Position numbers and translations under genes: made by a program
Shown: positions 1-10,490 of the stretch, piece after piece
How the letters are laid out: each line of letters begins with the position of its first letter
How positions within the stretch are numbered: position 1 is the stretch's first letter
Notes under the pieces: generated by a model
The model's database searches: none
What the model was told of the DNA's origin: nothing
Seen by the model: only the letters and a program-made list of their open reading frames with translations
DNA from: Symsagittifera roscoffensis
Lineage: Eukaryota > Xenacoelomorpha > Acoela > Convolutidae
Direction of reading: 5' to 3'
Assembly: GCF_963678635.1 (NCBI RefSeq)
Contig: NC_087066.1
Coordinates: 63,308,282 to 63,372,281, forward strand
Length of the DNA: 64,000 nucleotides

Positions 1-29
1 CATAAAACGCTACTAAATTTCATATAGTG

Positions 30-556
30 AACAAGACTGCTCGTATCAGGACAAAGCCCTGAATGTTCCGACTGCCTTTTAAGGTTTATGGAGCAGTAAT
101 AACATTAAAAAATTCAATGAAATAAAACAAAATGAAAAAAAAAATTTCTAAAATTTGAAATTTTTTATGAAAATCATCCCCCCACCCGCCATATAAAGTA
201 TATAAGGATAAATTTCGCTCCTTGTAACAAACCATTTGTGGCAAATAAGCTTCTTTTAACCAATTTGGAACGATTTCTAAGACGGATTAACTCTCCGCTT
301 ACGCGTTAATAGCGCGAAATATATGGCGCGTTAATTGTCCCAAATTGGCTAAATTGGCAAACCCCGTAACTTTACGAAAAATGACCACAGGTGAAATATC
401 TTTTCAAATTTGAGCTCAAGACATTAATACCTTTCGAATGATATAAAAAAATTCCGTGAAAAATGGCTAGTTAAGAAGTCGAAATTTGTCTGAAGAAAAA
501 AGAAACCCACCCCGAGCACAAATATTCCGTTACTTTCGTATCGAAAGTCGGAACAA
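30..556 (+). repeat. Dispersed repeat family A, copy A1 (near full length)
   Basis: The most common dispersed repeat of the window. It begins with an ACAAGACTGCTCG-like end followed by a GTTCCGACTGCC motif, passes a short C-run near 178, a core of nested CG-containing words (TTACGCGTTAATAGCGCGAAATAT) near 300-325, a GTGAAATATC word near 392, and ends in a hairpin with stem ACTTTCG/CGAAAGT around a 3-base loop near 532-548, then CGGAACAA. Other copies on both strands share this order of blocks. No coding potential is seen. The family is non-autonomous and I cannot assign it to a known class. The copy directly abuts A2. Confidence 0.75.
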
Positions 557-564
557 TAAAATAA

Positions 565-962
565 GATCTTTTGTCAAAATTATCCCCCCACACGCCGTAG
601 AAAGTACAAAGTGATATATTTTATTCCCAGTAACAAATCAATCATGGCAAATAAGCTTCAACAAATTTGGAACGATTTCTATGACGGATTAAATTTCCGC
701 ATACGCATTAATAGCGCAAATATATCGCGCGTTAAATGTCCCAAATTGGCCAAAACAGTCATCTTCAAACCTCCATAACTTTACCAAAAATAATTACTGG
801 TGAAATAGTTTTTCAAGTTTAATCGAAAGACAACAAAATCTTTTGAATGATATAAAAAATTCCGTCAAAAATTGCTAGTTAAAAAGTCGCAATTTGTGCG
901 AAGAAACAAAAAGCACCCCGAGCACAAATATTCCTTTAATTTTTTTAGGAAAGTCTGAACAA
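565..962 (+). repeat. Family A copy A2 (5'-truncated)
   Basis: Follows A1 in the same orientation within about 10 bases but lacks the first ~110 bases of the family. The C-run, the CGCATTAATAGCGC core and the terminal GAAAGTCTGAACAA end are in the family order. The terminal hairpin is decayed: the left stem arm has become a T-run. Confidence 0.7.
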
Positions 963-1015
963 TAAGAATGTAAGTGTAGAGTTTGAACTTTACATTGTAG
1001 AAGAAAAACAGTTAT

Positions 1016-1345
1016 TGTTCCTTCCGTCTTGCAAAAAAGCGGAATATTTATGCTCGGTGTGGTTTTTTTATTCAGTCAATTTTCGCCAATCGAAATAATA
1101 GTTTTCAACAAACTTTTTTGTACCCCAAGAAGTTAGGAATTTCTTGAGGTCAAATATAAAAAGATATTCTACCTCCAATTATTTTTTGTAAAGTTCCTGA
1201 GGTTTGAAAATTCCCGAATTGGCCATGTTCTGGACTAAACTATGCGCGCTTTGAAGAATTCATTCAAAATGCTGAGAGCGTAACGCGAATTGTTTATGCG
1301 TGGCGAATTATCCCGCACAACAAAATCGTTCCGAATTGAATTAAG
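1016..1345 (-). repeat. Family A copy A3 (inverted, diverged)
   Basis: Reads as the reverse complement of family A: a TTGTTCC...GGAATATTTATGCTCGG end, then the block of the ATCATTTTTCG/CCCCATAACTT type and a degraded core (GCGCGCTTTG, GTAACGCGAATTG). It is more diverged than A1 or A2 and stops before the C-run. Confidence 0.5.
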
Positions 1346-2242
1346 ACTAGGTAATTGGTCGTATTATTTTTGCACGACTCAAAGTTTCACGATTTGATAT
1401 TGTCCAAAGTCCATATGTTTTTAATATTTTCTTTGGCAAAAGCTGTTTTGGGTGCTTTTTGGATTGTGCTTTACCAGCGTGAAAATATTGCGTTTTTGTT
1501 CAGCTCGGGATCTCTGAATTTTAGTGCCTTCAAAAAATTTTTAACGTCTGTCGGACGAATCTTGCTGCTTTTCCCTGAAACCGTTACTACCATCAAGAAA
1601 AACGACGAAGATTGTTTCGCAGCGCGTGCAATAAAAGGACGATGTTCAAATATACAGGCAAATGAAACAATAAAAACGATACCATTAATCACATATACAA
1701 AACTAAATATTAAACTAAATATTAAACTAAAACTATAAAAAATAAAATTCCTGAAACTAAAATTATGCGAAGTCGATATATTTGTTTTGTTTTTGTATGA
1801 GGTTCTTTTTATAAAAGTATTTAATTATGTTCTTTATTTCAATTTTTTCTCTGTTTATTGTTGTAAAATGATGTTTAAGGGCATTTAAATGTGAACGGAA
1901 AAAAACGCCCATGCAACGATAAAATTTAATCTGTTCTTTTTCTCAAATGGATATTTGATATCGCACAAAATTATTTAGCATTCCATTCTCATTGTAGGTA
2001 CAATTGCTTTGCCCCGCCGATGAAAAAAAAGTGATCACTGAAAATTATCTTTTATAAAAAATAAAACGGAAGCAGGAACTCGATGAGAAAACAGGCGCTC
2101 CTGAGAAATATAATTTTACCACTAGGTGGAAACATGAATAAAAAGACCCAAATTAAAGGAATAAGGGTTGTCGAAACCCAACCGTTAAATTAAAAGATTG
2201 TTTCGCTATTTAATGGGCCGCTTCATAGGAATCTTCCGCTAT
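1346..2242. other. Gene-free spacer
   Basis: AT-rich DNA. The 127-codon open frame at 1355-1738 has no recognisable domain, ends in a low-complexity run of IKLNIKLKL type and overlaps an open frame on the other strand, so I do not call it a gene. Confidence 0.5.
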
Positions 2243-2250
2243 AGTCAGTA

Positions 2251-2812
2251 CAGGGGCGGATCTAAAATTTTCTCGAGGGGCGGCTTTTCAAGTTGTCGAA
2301 AAGTTTGTCGACCTTTTTTAGGAGGACTAAATTGATTTTTCGAGCTCTTCCAAAACACAAAAATGACCCTGTTTTGGTCAATTTTTTTGCGCCGCGAGCA
2401 TGTTTTTTGCGCCGCGAGCATTTTTTTTGCGCCGCGAGCATGTTTTTTGCGCCGCGAGCATGTTTTTTGCGCCGCGAGCATGTTTTTTGCGCCGCGAGCA
2501 TGTTTTTTGCGCCGCGAGCATGTTTTTTGCGCCGCGAGCATTTTTTTTTTTTTGAAAAAACAAGACCAAAAACCGCGTTTTTAGTGAATTTTTGCTAATT
2601 TTTGACAAACAAAAATGCGTTTTTTTTTGGCGCGCGCTTTCTTCTCAAAGTTGATACAGTTTGGCGCCAAATGCGCCCTCAGATATATGTTATGGCCAGC
2701 CAGTAAAAATTGGAGGTCTTAGAATAGTACCAAAGGGGGGACCCTTTGCGTAGTCAGGAGGTCGAATCGCTAAGGAGGGGCGTCCGTCCCCCGTCCCGTA
2801 TATCTGACCCTG
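2251..2812 (+). mobile_element. hAT-like MITE, family M copy M1 (with internal expansion)
   Basis: Starts CAGGGGCGGATC and ends with a decayed form of the inverted terminus (TGACCCTG). The flanking octamers AGTCAGTA (2243-2250) and ATTCTGTA (2813-2820) match at 6 of 8 positions, which fits an old 8-bp hAT target duplication. Internally it has the family blocks: a GTCGAC word, a GAGCTCTTCCAAA block, GCGCCGC, GGCGCGCG, and a GGGGGGACCCTTTG block near the right end. No transposase is encoded. It is about 150 bp longer than M2 because of the 20-bp tandem expansion listed separately. Confidence 0.75.
2388..2540. repeat. 20-bp tandem repeat, eight units
   Basis: Eight head-to-tail units built on GCCGCGAGCA plus a TGTTTTTTGC-type spacer, with units ending at 2400, 2420, 2440 and so on to 2540 at an exact 20-bp period. 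Most units are identical; the variation is mainly TG against TT after GAGCA. Sister elements M2 and M5 carry one related GCGCCGCAGGCA unit at this place, so the array arose within this insertion. Confidence 0.95.
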
Positions 2813-2820
2813 ATTCTGTA

Positions 2821-3610
2821 TATCTATGATTTCAGAATTCTTTCAGCTGATGTTCAGATTTCAAAAAATGTCTAATGCTCCACTGGGTTCAAGAAAAGCA
2901 CGTCTGAATTTTTCATTACGTTTACACAACCAATTGTAGAGTTCAGAGTTTTGGTTTTGGTTCTCAGAAAAATATCGTAGCAGGTAGATTTTAGTGTGTT
3001 CAACAACAGAAAAACAAGCGAAAAGATAGTTTCATTGAATATAATAATTGAGTAAATCTTCCATGGGTTCAGAAACGGTTTTTTTCCGATTCAATTTTGT
3101 CTCATCAAAGTGTTGTCGGAGCAGCGCTTTCTTGTGAAATTTAGATGGGGCTTTCTGTTCATACAGGAAGTTTTATTTTACGCGCATGAATAAAAATCAA
3201 ATGAATGTCAAAATAGCTTGTTTTTTAATTAAATCTATCTCTTTTTCTTCGGGATATTCAACCTACGGAGGCTTAGCTATCTCACCCTCTTGCTCCAAGT
3301 CTAGCATAATTAATATCGAAATCTACTGCCGAAAAAATCTAATAAAAATTTATCAATGAGACCTGACATTCAAAATGGAAAAGCTCTTCAATTCTTAGCT
3401 CATGGAGAGATAGGAAAATAATAAATATTCTAGTTTGCTGGGTTTGGACTAATACTTTTCAATACTTAAAGCAGGTCAATTTTGAGCTCAAGACGTACCC
3501 GATTGACCATAGAAAAAAAATGCGGTTGATATACCTCAATACAGCAAAATACTCATCGAAACTACCCGCTGGCTTCCGGATAAAATGACTGCATCAACAT
3601 TTTCTTCGCA
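2821..3610. other. Gene-free spacer between two M elements
   Basis: AT-rich unique sequence. I see no open frame, RNA gene or repeat that I can support. Confidence 0.5.
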
Positions 3611-3618
3611 AGTATCAT

Positions 3619-4025
3619 CAGGGGCGGATCTAGGATTTTCTCGAGGAGAGGGGGGAGGGGGCGGAATTTTTTTTAAGTCGACCAAATAGATTTTTCGAGC
3701 TCTCCCAAAGCACGGTTTTGTCCCAATTTTGGCCAAATTTTTTGCGCCGCAGGCAAAATTTTGAAAAAACAGGCCAAAAAAGGCGTTTTTAGGCACTTTT
3801 TGGAAAATTTTGACCGAAAAATTGCGTTTTTTCTGCACGAGGTCCCCCCTCAAAATTAGTATATATTGGCGCCGAAGGCGCCTTTAGAAAATTTTTAGGG
3901 TCGGTCGGCCAAAAATGGATTTCTTAAAAAGTATCAAAGGGGGGACCCTTTGGGTCCGCAGGGGGTCGAATCCCTGAGGGGGGAGGGCGTCCGCCCCCCC
4001 GCCCTTCCCCCTAAATCCGCCCCTG
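3619..4025 (+). mobile_element. hAT-like MITE, family M copy M2 (complete, with target duplication)
   Basis: A complete non-autonomous element of 407 bp. It starts CAGGGGCGGATCTAGGATTT and ends AAATCCGCCCCTG, an inverted terminus of about 11 bp. It is flanked by a perfect 8-bp direct repeat, AGTATCAT, at 3611-3618 and 4026-4033. Eight-base duplications and CAGGGG termini are typical of the hAT superfamily. The right third is G-rich then C-rich. There is no transposase open frame. This is the reference copy for the family here. Confidence 0.9.
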
Positions 4026-4185
4026 AGTATCATCTAGACTAAATTTCGTTTTTTTCTGCACCAGAAAGATTTCTCGTATGATTGTATAACCATAGGCTCA
4101 AAATAATCAAATCATCAAATCACTAGAAGTCAGTTTTTTTAAAATTATTGGGGTTTGAAATTGACGAAAACCCCCAACAAGAATT

Positions 4186-4340
4186 TGACCCCTGGCGCGA
4201 AAAAATGGGTAAAAACTGTCTTTTTAATGATTTGGGAGAGCTCAGAAAATTAATTTGATTGGCCTAAAGCAGGGTCGAAAAAACTTTAGACAATTTTTTT
4301 TCAAATTTAAACCCCCTCTCCTTGCAAAAATCCACCCCTG
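4186..4340 (-). mobile_element. Family M fragment M3 (inverted)
   Basis: Reverse-strand fragment ending TCCACCCCTG at 4340, the inverse of the CAGGGGCGGA start. It contains the GGGAGAGCTCAGAAAAT block at about 4233 and a decayed CTGGCGCGAAAAAAT block. The inner two thirds of the element are missing. Confidence 0.6.
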
Positions 4341-4799
4341 CCAAAAATCATCATTTTTTCGCATTGTTTTTCAGTTTCATTTTTTTTTGTTCTCCGACAC
4401 TGCTAAACGCACCCTAATTCAGACGCAAAACATTTTATAGTTTCTCTCTTAACATAGCATGTAAAGAGCTAAAATTAAGAAATGAAAAAAAAATTTTTAA
4501 ATATTTTCCATCGATGTTAAAGAGCAGTCAGAACATTGAGAGCTCTGTCTTGGTTCTAACAGTTTTGTTATATTTCAGTCTCCAGTCATCAAATTTAATT
4601 TCAACACATGGAAACTTTCCGAAATGTTCCGTGATTTTTTCATCAACATTCACAAGAAACTGCATTCTGAAATTAGAATCAATGTCCCGTACGGTCCGAT
4701 TGGCCCGTAAGATTCAGGAATAATAATGAACATTTTTGAGAACTTTAAAAATAAAACAAACTTTAAAAACTTGAAAAAACATCAAATTTTATACAAATA
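4341..4799. other. Gene-free spacer
   Basis: AT-rich sequence. Two short open frames (4255-4440 and 4514-4723) have no recognisable domain and the first overlaps repeat M3. Confidence 0.4.
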
Positions 4800-5286
4800 G
4801 CTCCCCCTCCTCACTTATGTAGTAACCAAAGTTAAGAACTTTGCATCTAGCAACAGATTAAAAGTTCCAAATATCTGACCTCAAATCAAATTGGAACGAT
4901 TTCTGAGCCGGATTAAATCTAAGTTTACGCTTTAAAAGAACAAAATCAATCGCGCTTTACTTGTCCCAACTTAGCCAAACTGGCAAATTTCAAACAGCCA
5001 TAATTAAAAAAAATAATCACAGGTGAAATATATACATTTTTAAATTTGAGCTCAGAACAACGATTTCTTTCGAATGATTAAAAAAATTAAGTCAAAAATT
5101 GTTAGTTAGTAAGTCGAAATTACAGGCGAAACAAATATGTTTTATTTGATACAAGACATCAAAACTTTTAAGATGGTATAAAAACCTCTGTTCAAAAGTG
5201 GTTTGCTACAAAAATGAAATTCGCCTGAAGGACAAAACTAGACTGAGCACAAATTTTCTAGCCGTTCTTCGGAAGCCGGAACAAAA
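4800..5286 (+). repeat. Family A copy A4 (diverged)
   Basis: Begins at the C-rich block (CTCCCCCTCCTC), then TTGGAACGATTTCTGAGCCGGATTAAATCT, a core whose CG words have decayed to TTTACGCTTTAAAAGAAC, the GGTGAAATAT word and a TTCTTCGGAAGCCGGAACAAA end. The first ~110 bp of the family is absent. About 80 bp of extra sequence lies before the end. Confidence 0.65.
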
Positions 5287-5574
5287 ACTAGTATGCAAAG
5301 TGGTTTCAATAAAATTCAGATTGAAAAAGATAGCTGAAAATTTTGCTGCTGCCAATCTAGAACTTGCATAGCGCACTGCCTGAGGAAATCAAAAATTAAA
5401 ATCCTTTATAAAAACATCCTTTAAAAATTGCAAAGACGTCGTACTTGTTTCATCTAAAGAAGTCTAGGAAACTTTGAGTGAGTCATCAAAAATTTTTGGA
5501 TTTGGGGCGAAACATTAAGTTTGAACTGTTCGATAGATTCTATTCACTAAGTAATATCACCATTTTTGAATAAA

Positions 5575-5900
5575 ATGACGAAATTTTTGTGCTCGGGCTG
5601 TTCTTTAGTCAATTCTTAAAGTTGTAAGCGAGCCATTTTTGACTGGATTTTGCAGGGGTCCAGAAGTGCCGCCTTCCAGTGGTGGACCCGACGATTGTGC
5701 AAACAGCCGCAAATGGCAATTATCCTACCCTTACAACAAGGGAGCGCGAAAAGCTTGACTGGATTTTCATATACCATCTGAAAAGTACTTAAGTCTTGAG
5801 CTCAAATTTAAAATGATATTTTACCTGTGATTATTTACCAAAATGGGTGTTTGGAAATTGCCAATTTGGCCAAATTGGGATAAATAGCGCGCAATTTTTT
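5575..5900 (-). repeat. Family A copy A5 (inverted, interrupted)
   Basis: The GCTCGGGCTGTTCTTTAGTCAATT end near 5590 and the TTGCCAATTTGGCCAAATTGGGA...GCGCGCAA core at 5856-5897 are family A on the minus strand. Between them, 5640-5750 has a GC-richer insert absent from other copies. The core end is duplicated downstream, see 5850-6199. Confidence 0.55.
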
Positions 5901-6199
5901 TGTGGTGCCCTCAGTGCAGTTGTTTTGATAGCAATTGATTGTTTTCAGTTTTTCGCATTTGCTCTAAAATTTGAAAATATTCAAATATAATTGAAAAAAT
6001 TGAATTAAATGGATAATAAAAATATTTGGAAATTGCCAATTTAACCAAATTGGGATGGTTATTAGGCAATATATTTTGTGATGCCCTCATTGGATTTGTA
6101 TGGATAACAATAGCTTGCTTGTTTTCAATTTTTCGCACTTGTTCTGAAATTTGAAAAAATGTAATAATAATTGAAAAAATGGATTTTAAAAACAATACT
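5850..6199. repeat. Tandem duplication, two 175-bp units
   Basis: Unit 1 (5850-6024) and unit 2 (6025-6199) both begin TTTGGAAATTGCCAATTT, then a GTGGTGCCCTCA / GTGATGCCCTCA word, a TTGTTTTCA.TTTTTCGCA word and an A-rich tail with AATTGAAAAAAT. They are diverged by substitutions and small indels, so the event is old. The open frame at 5911-6195 on the minus strand merely reads through both units and repeats the same peptide, so it is not called a gene. Confidence 0.8.
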
Positions 6200-6935
6200 T
6201 TCCGAAGCAGTTAAAACCATTCTTAATCAGTTAGAGCCTAGTTTTTTATTTTTTTTTTTCATCAAAATAAAATAATACATTTTAATTGATTGCAATTACT
6301 TATGGTAAAAAAATTTCTTTTTATATGCTATTTTGTTTCGTCGTACTCAATTCAAAATTAGGTTTTAATAACAACTTGCAGGTTTTTGTTTTTCTTTGAA
6401 TTGAGCATAAGCAATTTATAAAACCACGTGAGCATTCTTAATTGTTGTCTAACTCTAAATTATCTATTTTATTCCTGTCTGGAGAACCAGAAACGCTCAA
6501 AAAAATTGTTATGACTTGTATTTTGTATGTATGAAGTTGAGTTAGTTAACAAGCAAGATCAGTAATTATAATTCTGAAAGTACAATAAAATCAACAACAG
6601 AAAATATAATCAGTTGTTAAAGCGCCCTGGATATTGATTAAATAAAATGTTTCAGCGAAACTGGGGGCATAAATAGCTTTAAAGAAATGTGCAAATATTG
6701 CAACTATATATTATAAGTTTCTAAAACCCCGAGAATTGCGAAAACCATGTGTTTGTAATTGTTTTCCCGTACCAAAGTTTTTTCATTTTTGACCTGAAAT
6801 AGCTTATGTCCAATCTAAGTTTCTGGCCAGTACCTTTTATGAAATGTTTGAATACAGCAGGGATTTTATATGAAAACGTTCTCATCTTAACTGGGATCAG
6901 AAATTAGCTAAGTCTAGGCTATTTCTAGCTAGAAA
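6200..6935. other. Gene-free spacer
   Basis: Low-complexity, A/T-rich sequence with no open frame or repeat that I can support. Confidence 0.5.
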
Positions 6936-6936
6936 A

Positions 6937-7003
6937 AGTCTCCTCAAATGCTCGAACTGCCATTGGATAAACGTTTGTGCTAACCACTAGGCCACATGAC
7001 CTA
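6937..7003 (-). pseudogene. tRNA-like pseudogene or SINE head
   Basis: On the minus strand the sequence contains TGGCCTAGTGG (about 6984-6994), an exact match to the RNA polymerase III box A consensus TRGCNNAGYGG and continuing GTTAGC as in a D-arm. It is followed about 24 nt later by AGTTCGAGC (about 6950-6958), close to box B. The spacing is too short for a complete anticodon arm plus variable loop and the acceptor halves do not pair, so it cannot be a functional tRNA. It is either a decayed tRNA or a tRNA-derived SINE head. Confidence 0.4.
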
Positions 7004-8229
7004 ATATTTCCGAGTAGTTTTAGCAATCTGACGCAAAGTGACACTAGCTAAATGTTAATTTGCATTGTATGCAACGGCTATTGTGTATACTCGAAGCATG
7101 TTTATCTCGTTCTCGTTGAGCAGTGAACTGATTTCTGGTCATTTCTTCCCAAAATTTGTTTATTTCCTAAGAAAGCAATATTTTAATTATGTACAGAAAA
7201 AAAACGAGACAATTAATTTGGCTCGATAATCTATGTAACCTCTATCTAGCAAAAGAGCATCCGTTGGGTACGGGTTACAAAACAATGAGTTCATGAATAT
7301 ATTTTTAATAGCGTTGGTAAGCTTTATTACGTTGCAATAATGAAGAAATTTAAGAAATCGTTCAAATCACTACTTTGGGTCATTTTACTCATCAGGTCTA
7401 ATTTGAAATCAAAATTTGTTTGCCTTGGAAAGAAACTAGAAACTACATCAGACATGACACAGAAAGAAAGTAAAACAAAACTTCTGGTATATCAGACTAA
7501 ATGACTTGCCTCATTTCACTTTGCATCGAATTATTCCGTCGCTTAAGAGCTTTATAAGTATTCATTAGATTGTAGACTTTTTTTAAATTTTTAGGTGTGA
7601 AAATTTGAGTAGTACAAAATTATTAGGACCGTTTAACGAGCGAACAATTATACGAATGAGTGAGTTAAAATAACGAACCCAAGCAGTAATGTTCCCAAAA
7701 ATGACTGTATCTACAATAAACTGCACCCACAAAAAAATTTGACAGCTTTTGGGCTGTTTTCTTCTTTTTCATTGACGAAAAATGAATAGGTTATCAATAA
7801 TCCATTGCTGCAATGAAATATCTATGTTTCATTACTGTAACTAAGACTATAGTGGTGTATCGCTGCAAGAAAGATGATTATAGATGCAATAAAACCTTCA
7901 AATGTGAAATCTTTTCAATGTATTTGTGAAAACAACAAGTTTGACCATAACTAAAACTGTTTGATCAAAACCATTGAAAACTTAATTCAGAGAGCAGGTA
8001 TGTGAGTACGTAAATTTTTTATTTCGATTTTGGTAATTTTTCAGTTGAAGGTAAACTTTTGCGCACGTTATTACGAAAAAAAGTGAAACTTACAGCTCCA
8101 ATTCAAAACGTCAAAAAAGTAGTTTTTCAGAAATGTAAATAGTGTTTTGAAATTCATATCACGTTTTTGTACGAAAACATTTTTTAATAACGGAAAACTA
8201 CCCTAAAGAAACCTGAAATTGATTTTGCT
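7004..8229. other. Gene-free spacer
   Basis: AT-rich sequence. I see no supported feature. Confidence 0.5.
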
Positions 8230-8238
8230 TTATATATA

Positions 8239-8276
<38 letters not shown>
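8230..8276. repeat. (TA)n microsatellite
   Basis: About 46 bases of alternating T and A with a single interruption (AATT) near 8240. Confidence 0.95.
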
Positions 8277-8277
<1 letters not shown>

Positions 8278-8940
8278 CAATTAACTAGTTGCGTTTTTTT
8301 CTCCAATAAAACTTTTGATTCTGATAAACTTTTTAGGGCAATTATATGATCGAAAAATCTATAGACCTTGAGAGAGCACATCTGTTAAATGACGTTGATA
8401 AACTACTACAAAGTATAAGGCAAACTGAAATCAATGCATATTTTACCAACATAGTTACTGGTACTAAACAGCGCCAAGCGCATGTTTATGGTCAAAAACC
8501 CCAAAATATGTGAATGAGCTAGCAGCTTGTGTAACATACTTTATGTAATATTTAAGCAACAACTTTTGTTGCATTGCGCAATTCAGTGAACAAATCGAGA
8601 CCCGTAGTGTCTAGATTTGAAAAAATTTCGAGATGCATTCAAAACTGTTGCTTCTCTGGTACAAAACACATCTGAAAAAAACTGAAAAAAATACGCACAA
8701 CTGAAAAGTTCTTCAAATCAACACAATCTATGTCTTTCTAATTAGTTCGAGTAGACTGCTCTAAGTAAAATTTCATTATACTCTTATTTCAATATTGCTC
8801 TGGTGTTTCAAATATTGCACTAGTACAACACTAGTGCCCAATTTAAAACAAAACTCATGCTTTTCTGTAAAATGTCTGATCTTGATGTTTGTTGCCGAAA
8901 ATTTTTACTCGTGATTCAATTCAATTCCTACATCAACTGA
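8277..8940. other. Gene-free spacer
   Basis: AT-rich sequence. A CACTAGTGCCCAATTTAAAA word near 8829 faintly resembles the Tc1-like terminus downstream, but no partner end was found. Confidence 0.4.
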
Positions 8941-8942
8941 TA

Positions 8943-9401
8943 CACTAGTGGACAAAATTAGGGGCAAATTTAGGGTTTTACTGTCTAGAATGTCTGTTTT
9001 CAAACCATTTCGGACAACTTTTTCTTCGAAATTCAGTAAAATTTTTACATAGACTAAGAACAAAAGGCTTAGACAAAGTTGTTCATGGGATGTTTAAACT
9101 TCCAACGAGAAAATTGCCGTGTTCTTTTCGAAAACTTTCCTCGATACTGTTCTTTCGTATAGGTTCACACCGTTGGAAATACTTTTTACAAATGGTGACA
9201 ACTGTTATTTTCAGACAAGGAAAAAACTGGTAAATCCTTCAAGTCAACAAATAAGACTTTAAGAGAAGATCGCTTAAATCTTTCTTGTCAGTCGATATGA
9301 AAAAAAAATTGCTGAAGTTCTCAGTAAATTAAGTCTAAAGTTTTTCTTGAAACAAAGCATTTTAGAAAACAATAAATTTTGTGTTTAATTTTGTCCCCAA
9401 G
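8943..9401. mobile_element. Tc1/mariner-like MITE, copy 1
   Basis: Starts CACTAGTGGACAAAATTA and ends TTTAATTTTGTCCCCAAG, an imperfect inverted terminus sharing the GACAAAATTA core. It is bracketed by TA dinucleotides at 8941-8942 and 9402-9403, the target duplication expected of Tc1/mariner. It shares with copy 2 the segments TTTTCAA..CATTT and CGAAATTCAGTAAA(A/G)TTTTTAC just inside the left end. It is 459 bp long with no transposase frame. Confidence 0.75.
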
Positions 9402-9403
9402 TA

Positions 9404-9906
9404 CAGTAATTGAATTACTGCACTAGTTTCTTAAATATAGTATGAAACTTACTAAACACGTGTGTTTTATTTGTATTTTTGTGGAAACAACGATTTTTTA
9501 AGACACTTTTCCCGAATATGTTATTGAACGATAAATCAATTTTCACAAAAACACCCATGATAATTTCAATTTTGATGATTCTACTTCATATAATGAGGCA
9601 AAACTCAAACAGTGCAGAATCAGCGGATAATTCAGAAAACACGCAGTTTGGTCAAAATTACTAATTTAGTAATTTTTGTATTTTAGATCTAGAAAAAATC
9701 TATTTCAGATTTGAAATTGAGATTTGAATTGGTTTCAAAAGTAACATGATAAAATTTTGTCGGCACGATCAGGAAACACAAGATCACAGAAGAATCATAG
9801 AGTGTGGTCTTATTGTGGATTCCGCTTTTAATTCACAAAATTTGAAGTTTTGTCTCGTTATAATGTATATGGTCAAAAAAACTATGGTATTTGAAATGGC
9901 AGGTGA
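9404..9906. other. Gene-free spacer between the two Tc1-like elements
   Basis: AT-rich sequence. The open frame at 9479-9664 has no recognisable domain; the one at 9746-10021 runs into the element and is not a gene candidate. Confidence 0.4.
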
Positions 9907-9908
9907 TA

Positions 9909-10488
9909 CACTGGTGGACAAAATTAAGCGCAAATTCAGGATTTTAATCTCTAAAACGCCTGTTTTCAATGTACATTTTGCACAACATTTCGTTCGAAAT
10001 TCAGTAAAGTTTTTACTTTGACCGAGAGCAACTGATCAGAGCTAACATCTATGAAAGTGTCAATTTTTGGTTTTAATGACTTACCAACGTAATCCGGGTC
10101 TGAAAATGCCAGTTTTCCTCATCTGCACTAAGTTTTTTCTTGAACAAGCGGAGTAAAAAATTTGTTCCTGTGACGTTAAACATTCTCAGCGAGAAAATGG
10201 AAACAATCAGTGGAAAACCTAACTAAATTCGGATGTTTCTTACTTTTTCGCGCGAAGTAAAAAATTGGATGCAGATGAAGAAAACTGGCAATTTCACACC
10301 CGGATTGTATTGTTAAGTCAGTGAAACCAAATATTGATACTTTCATAGATGGTAGTTTTGATAATTTGCTCTCGGTCAATGTAAAAATTTTACTGAATTT
10401 CAAAAGAACTGTTGTCCAAAATGTCCATTGAAAACAGGCATTTTACAGAGTAAAATCCTCAATTTGCACTTAATTTTGTCCACTAGTG
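9909..10488. mobile_element. Tc1/mariner-like foldback element, copy 2
   Basis: Starts CACTGGTGGACAAAATTAAG and ends CTTAATTTTGTCCACTAGTG, with TA at 9907-9908 and 10489-10490. The homology between arms is not confined to the tips: words from about 9909-10130 recur inverted across about 10270-10488, for example the GCCAGTTTTCCTCATCTGCA block, CGAAATTCAGTAAA and TTTTACTTTGACCGAGAGCAA. Most of the 580-bp element is therefore an imperfect palindrome, the architecture of a foldback MITE. Open frames inside it are palindrome by-products. Confidence 0.8.
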
Positions 10489-10490
10489 TA

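Noticed and set aside
1355-1738. 127-codon open frame as a host gene
   Set aside because: No recognisable domain, low-complexity C-terminus, overlapping open frame on the other strand, AT-rich context.
2245-2608. Five overlapping open frames with Ala-Arg-Lys or Phe-Cys-Arg repeats
   Set aside because: They are translations of the 20-bp tandem array and its MITE on both strands; a 20-bp unit keeps several frames open without coding.
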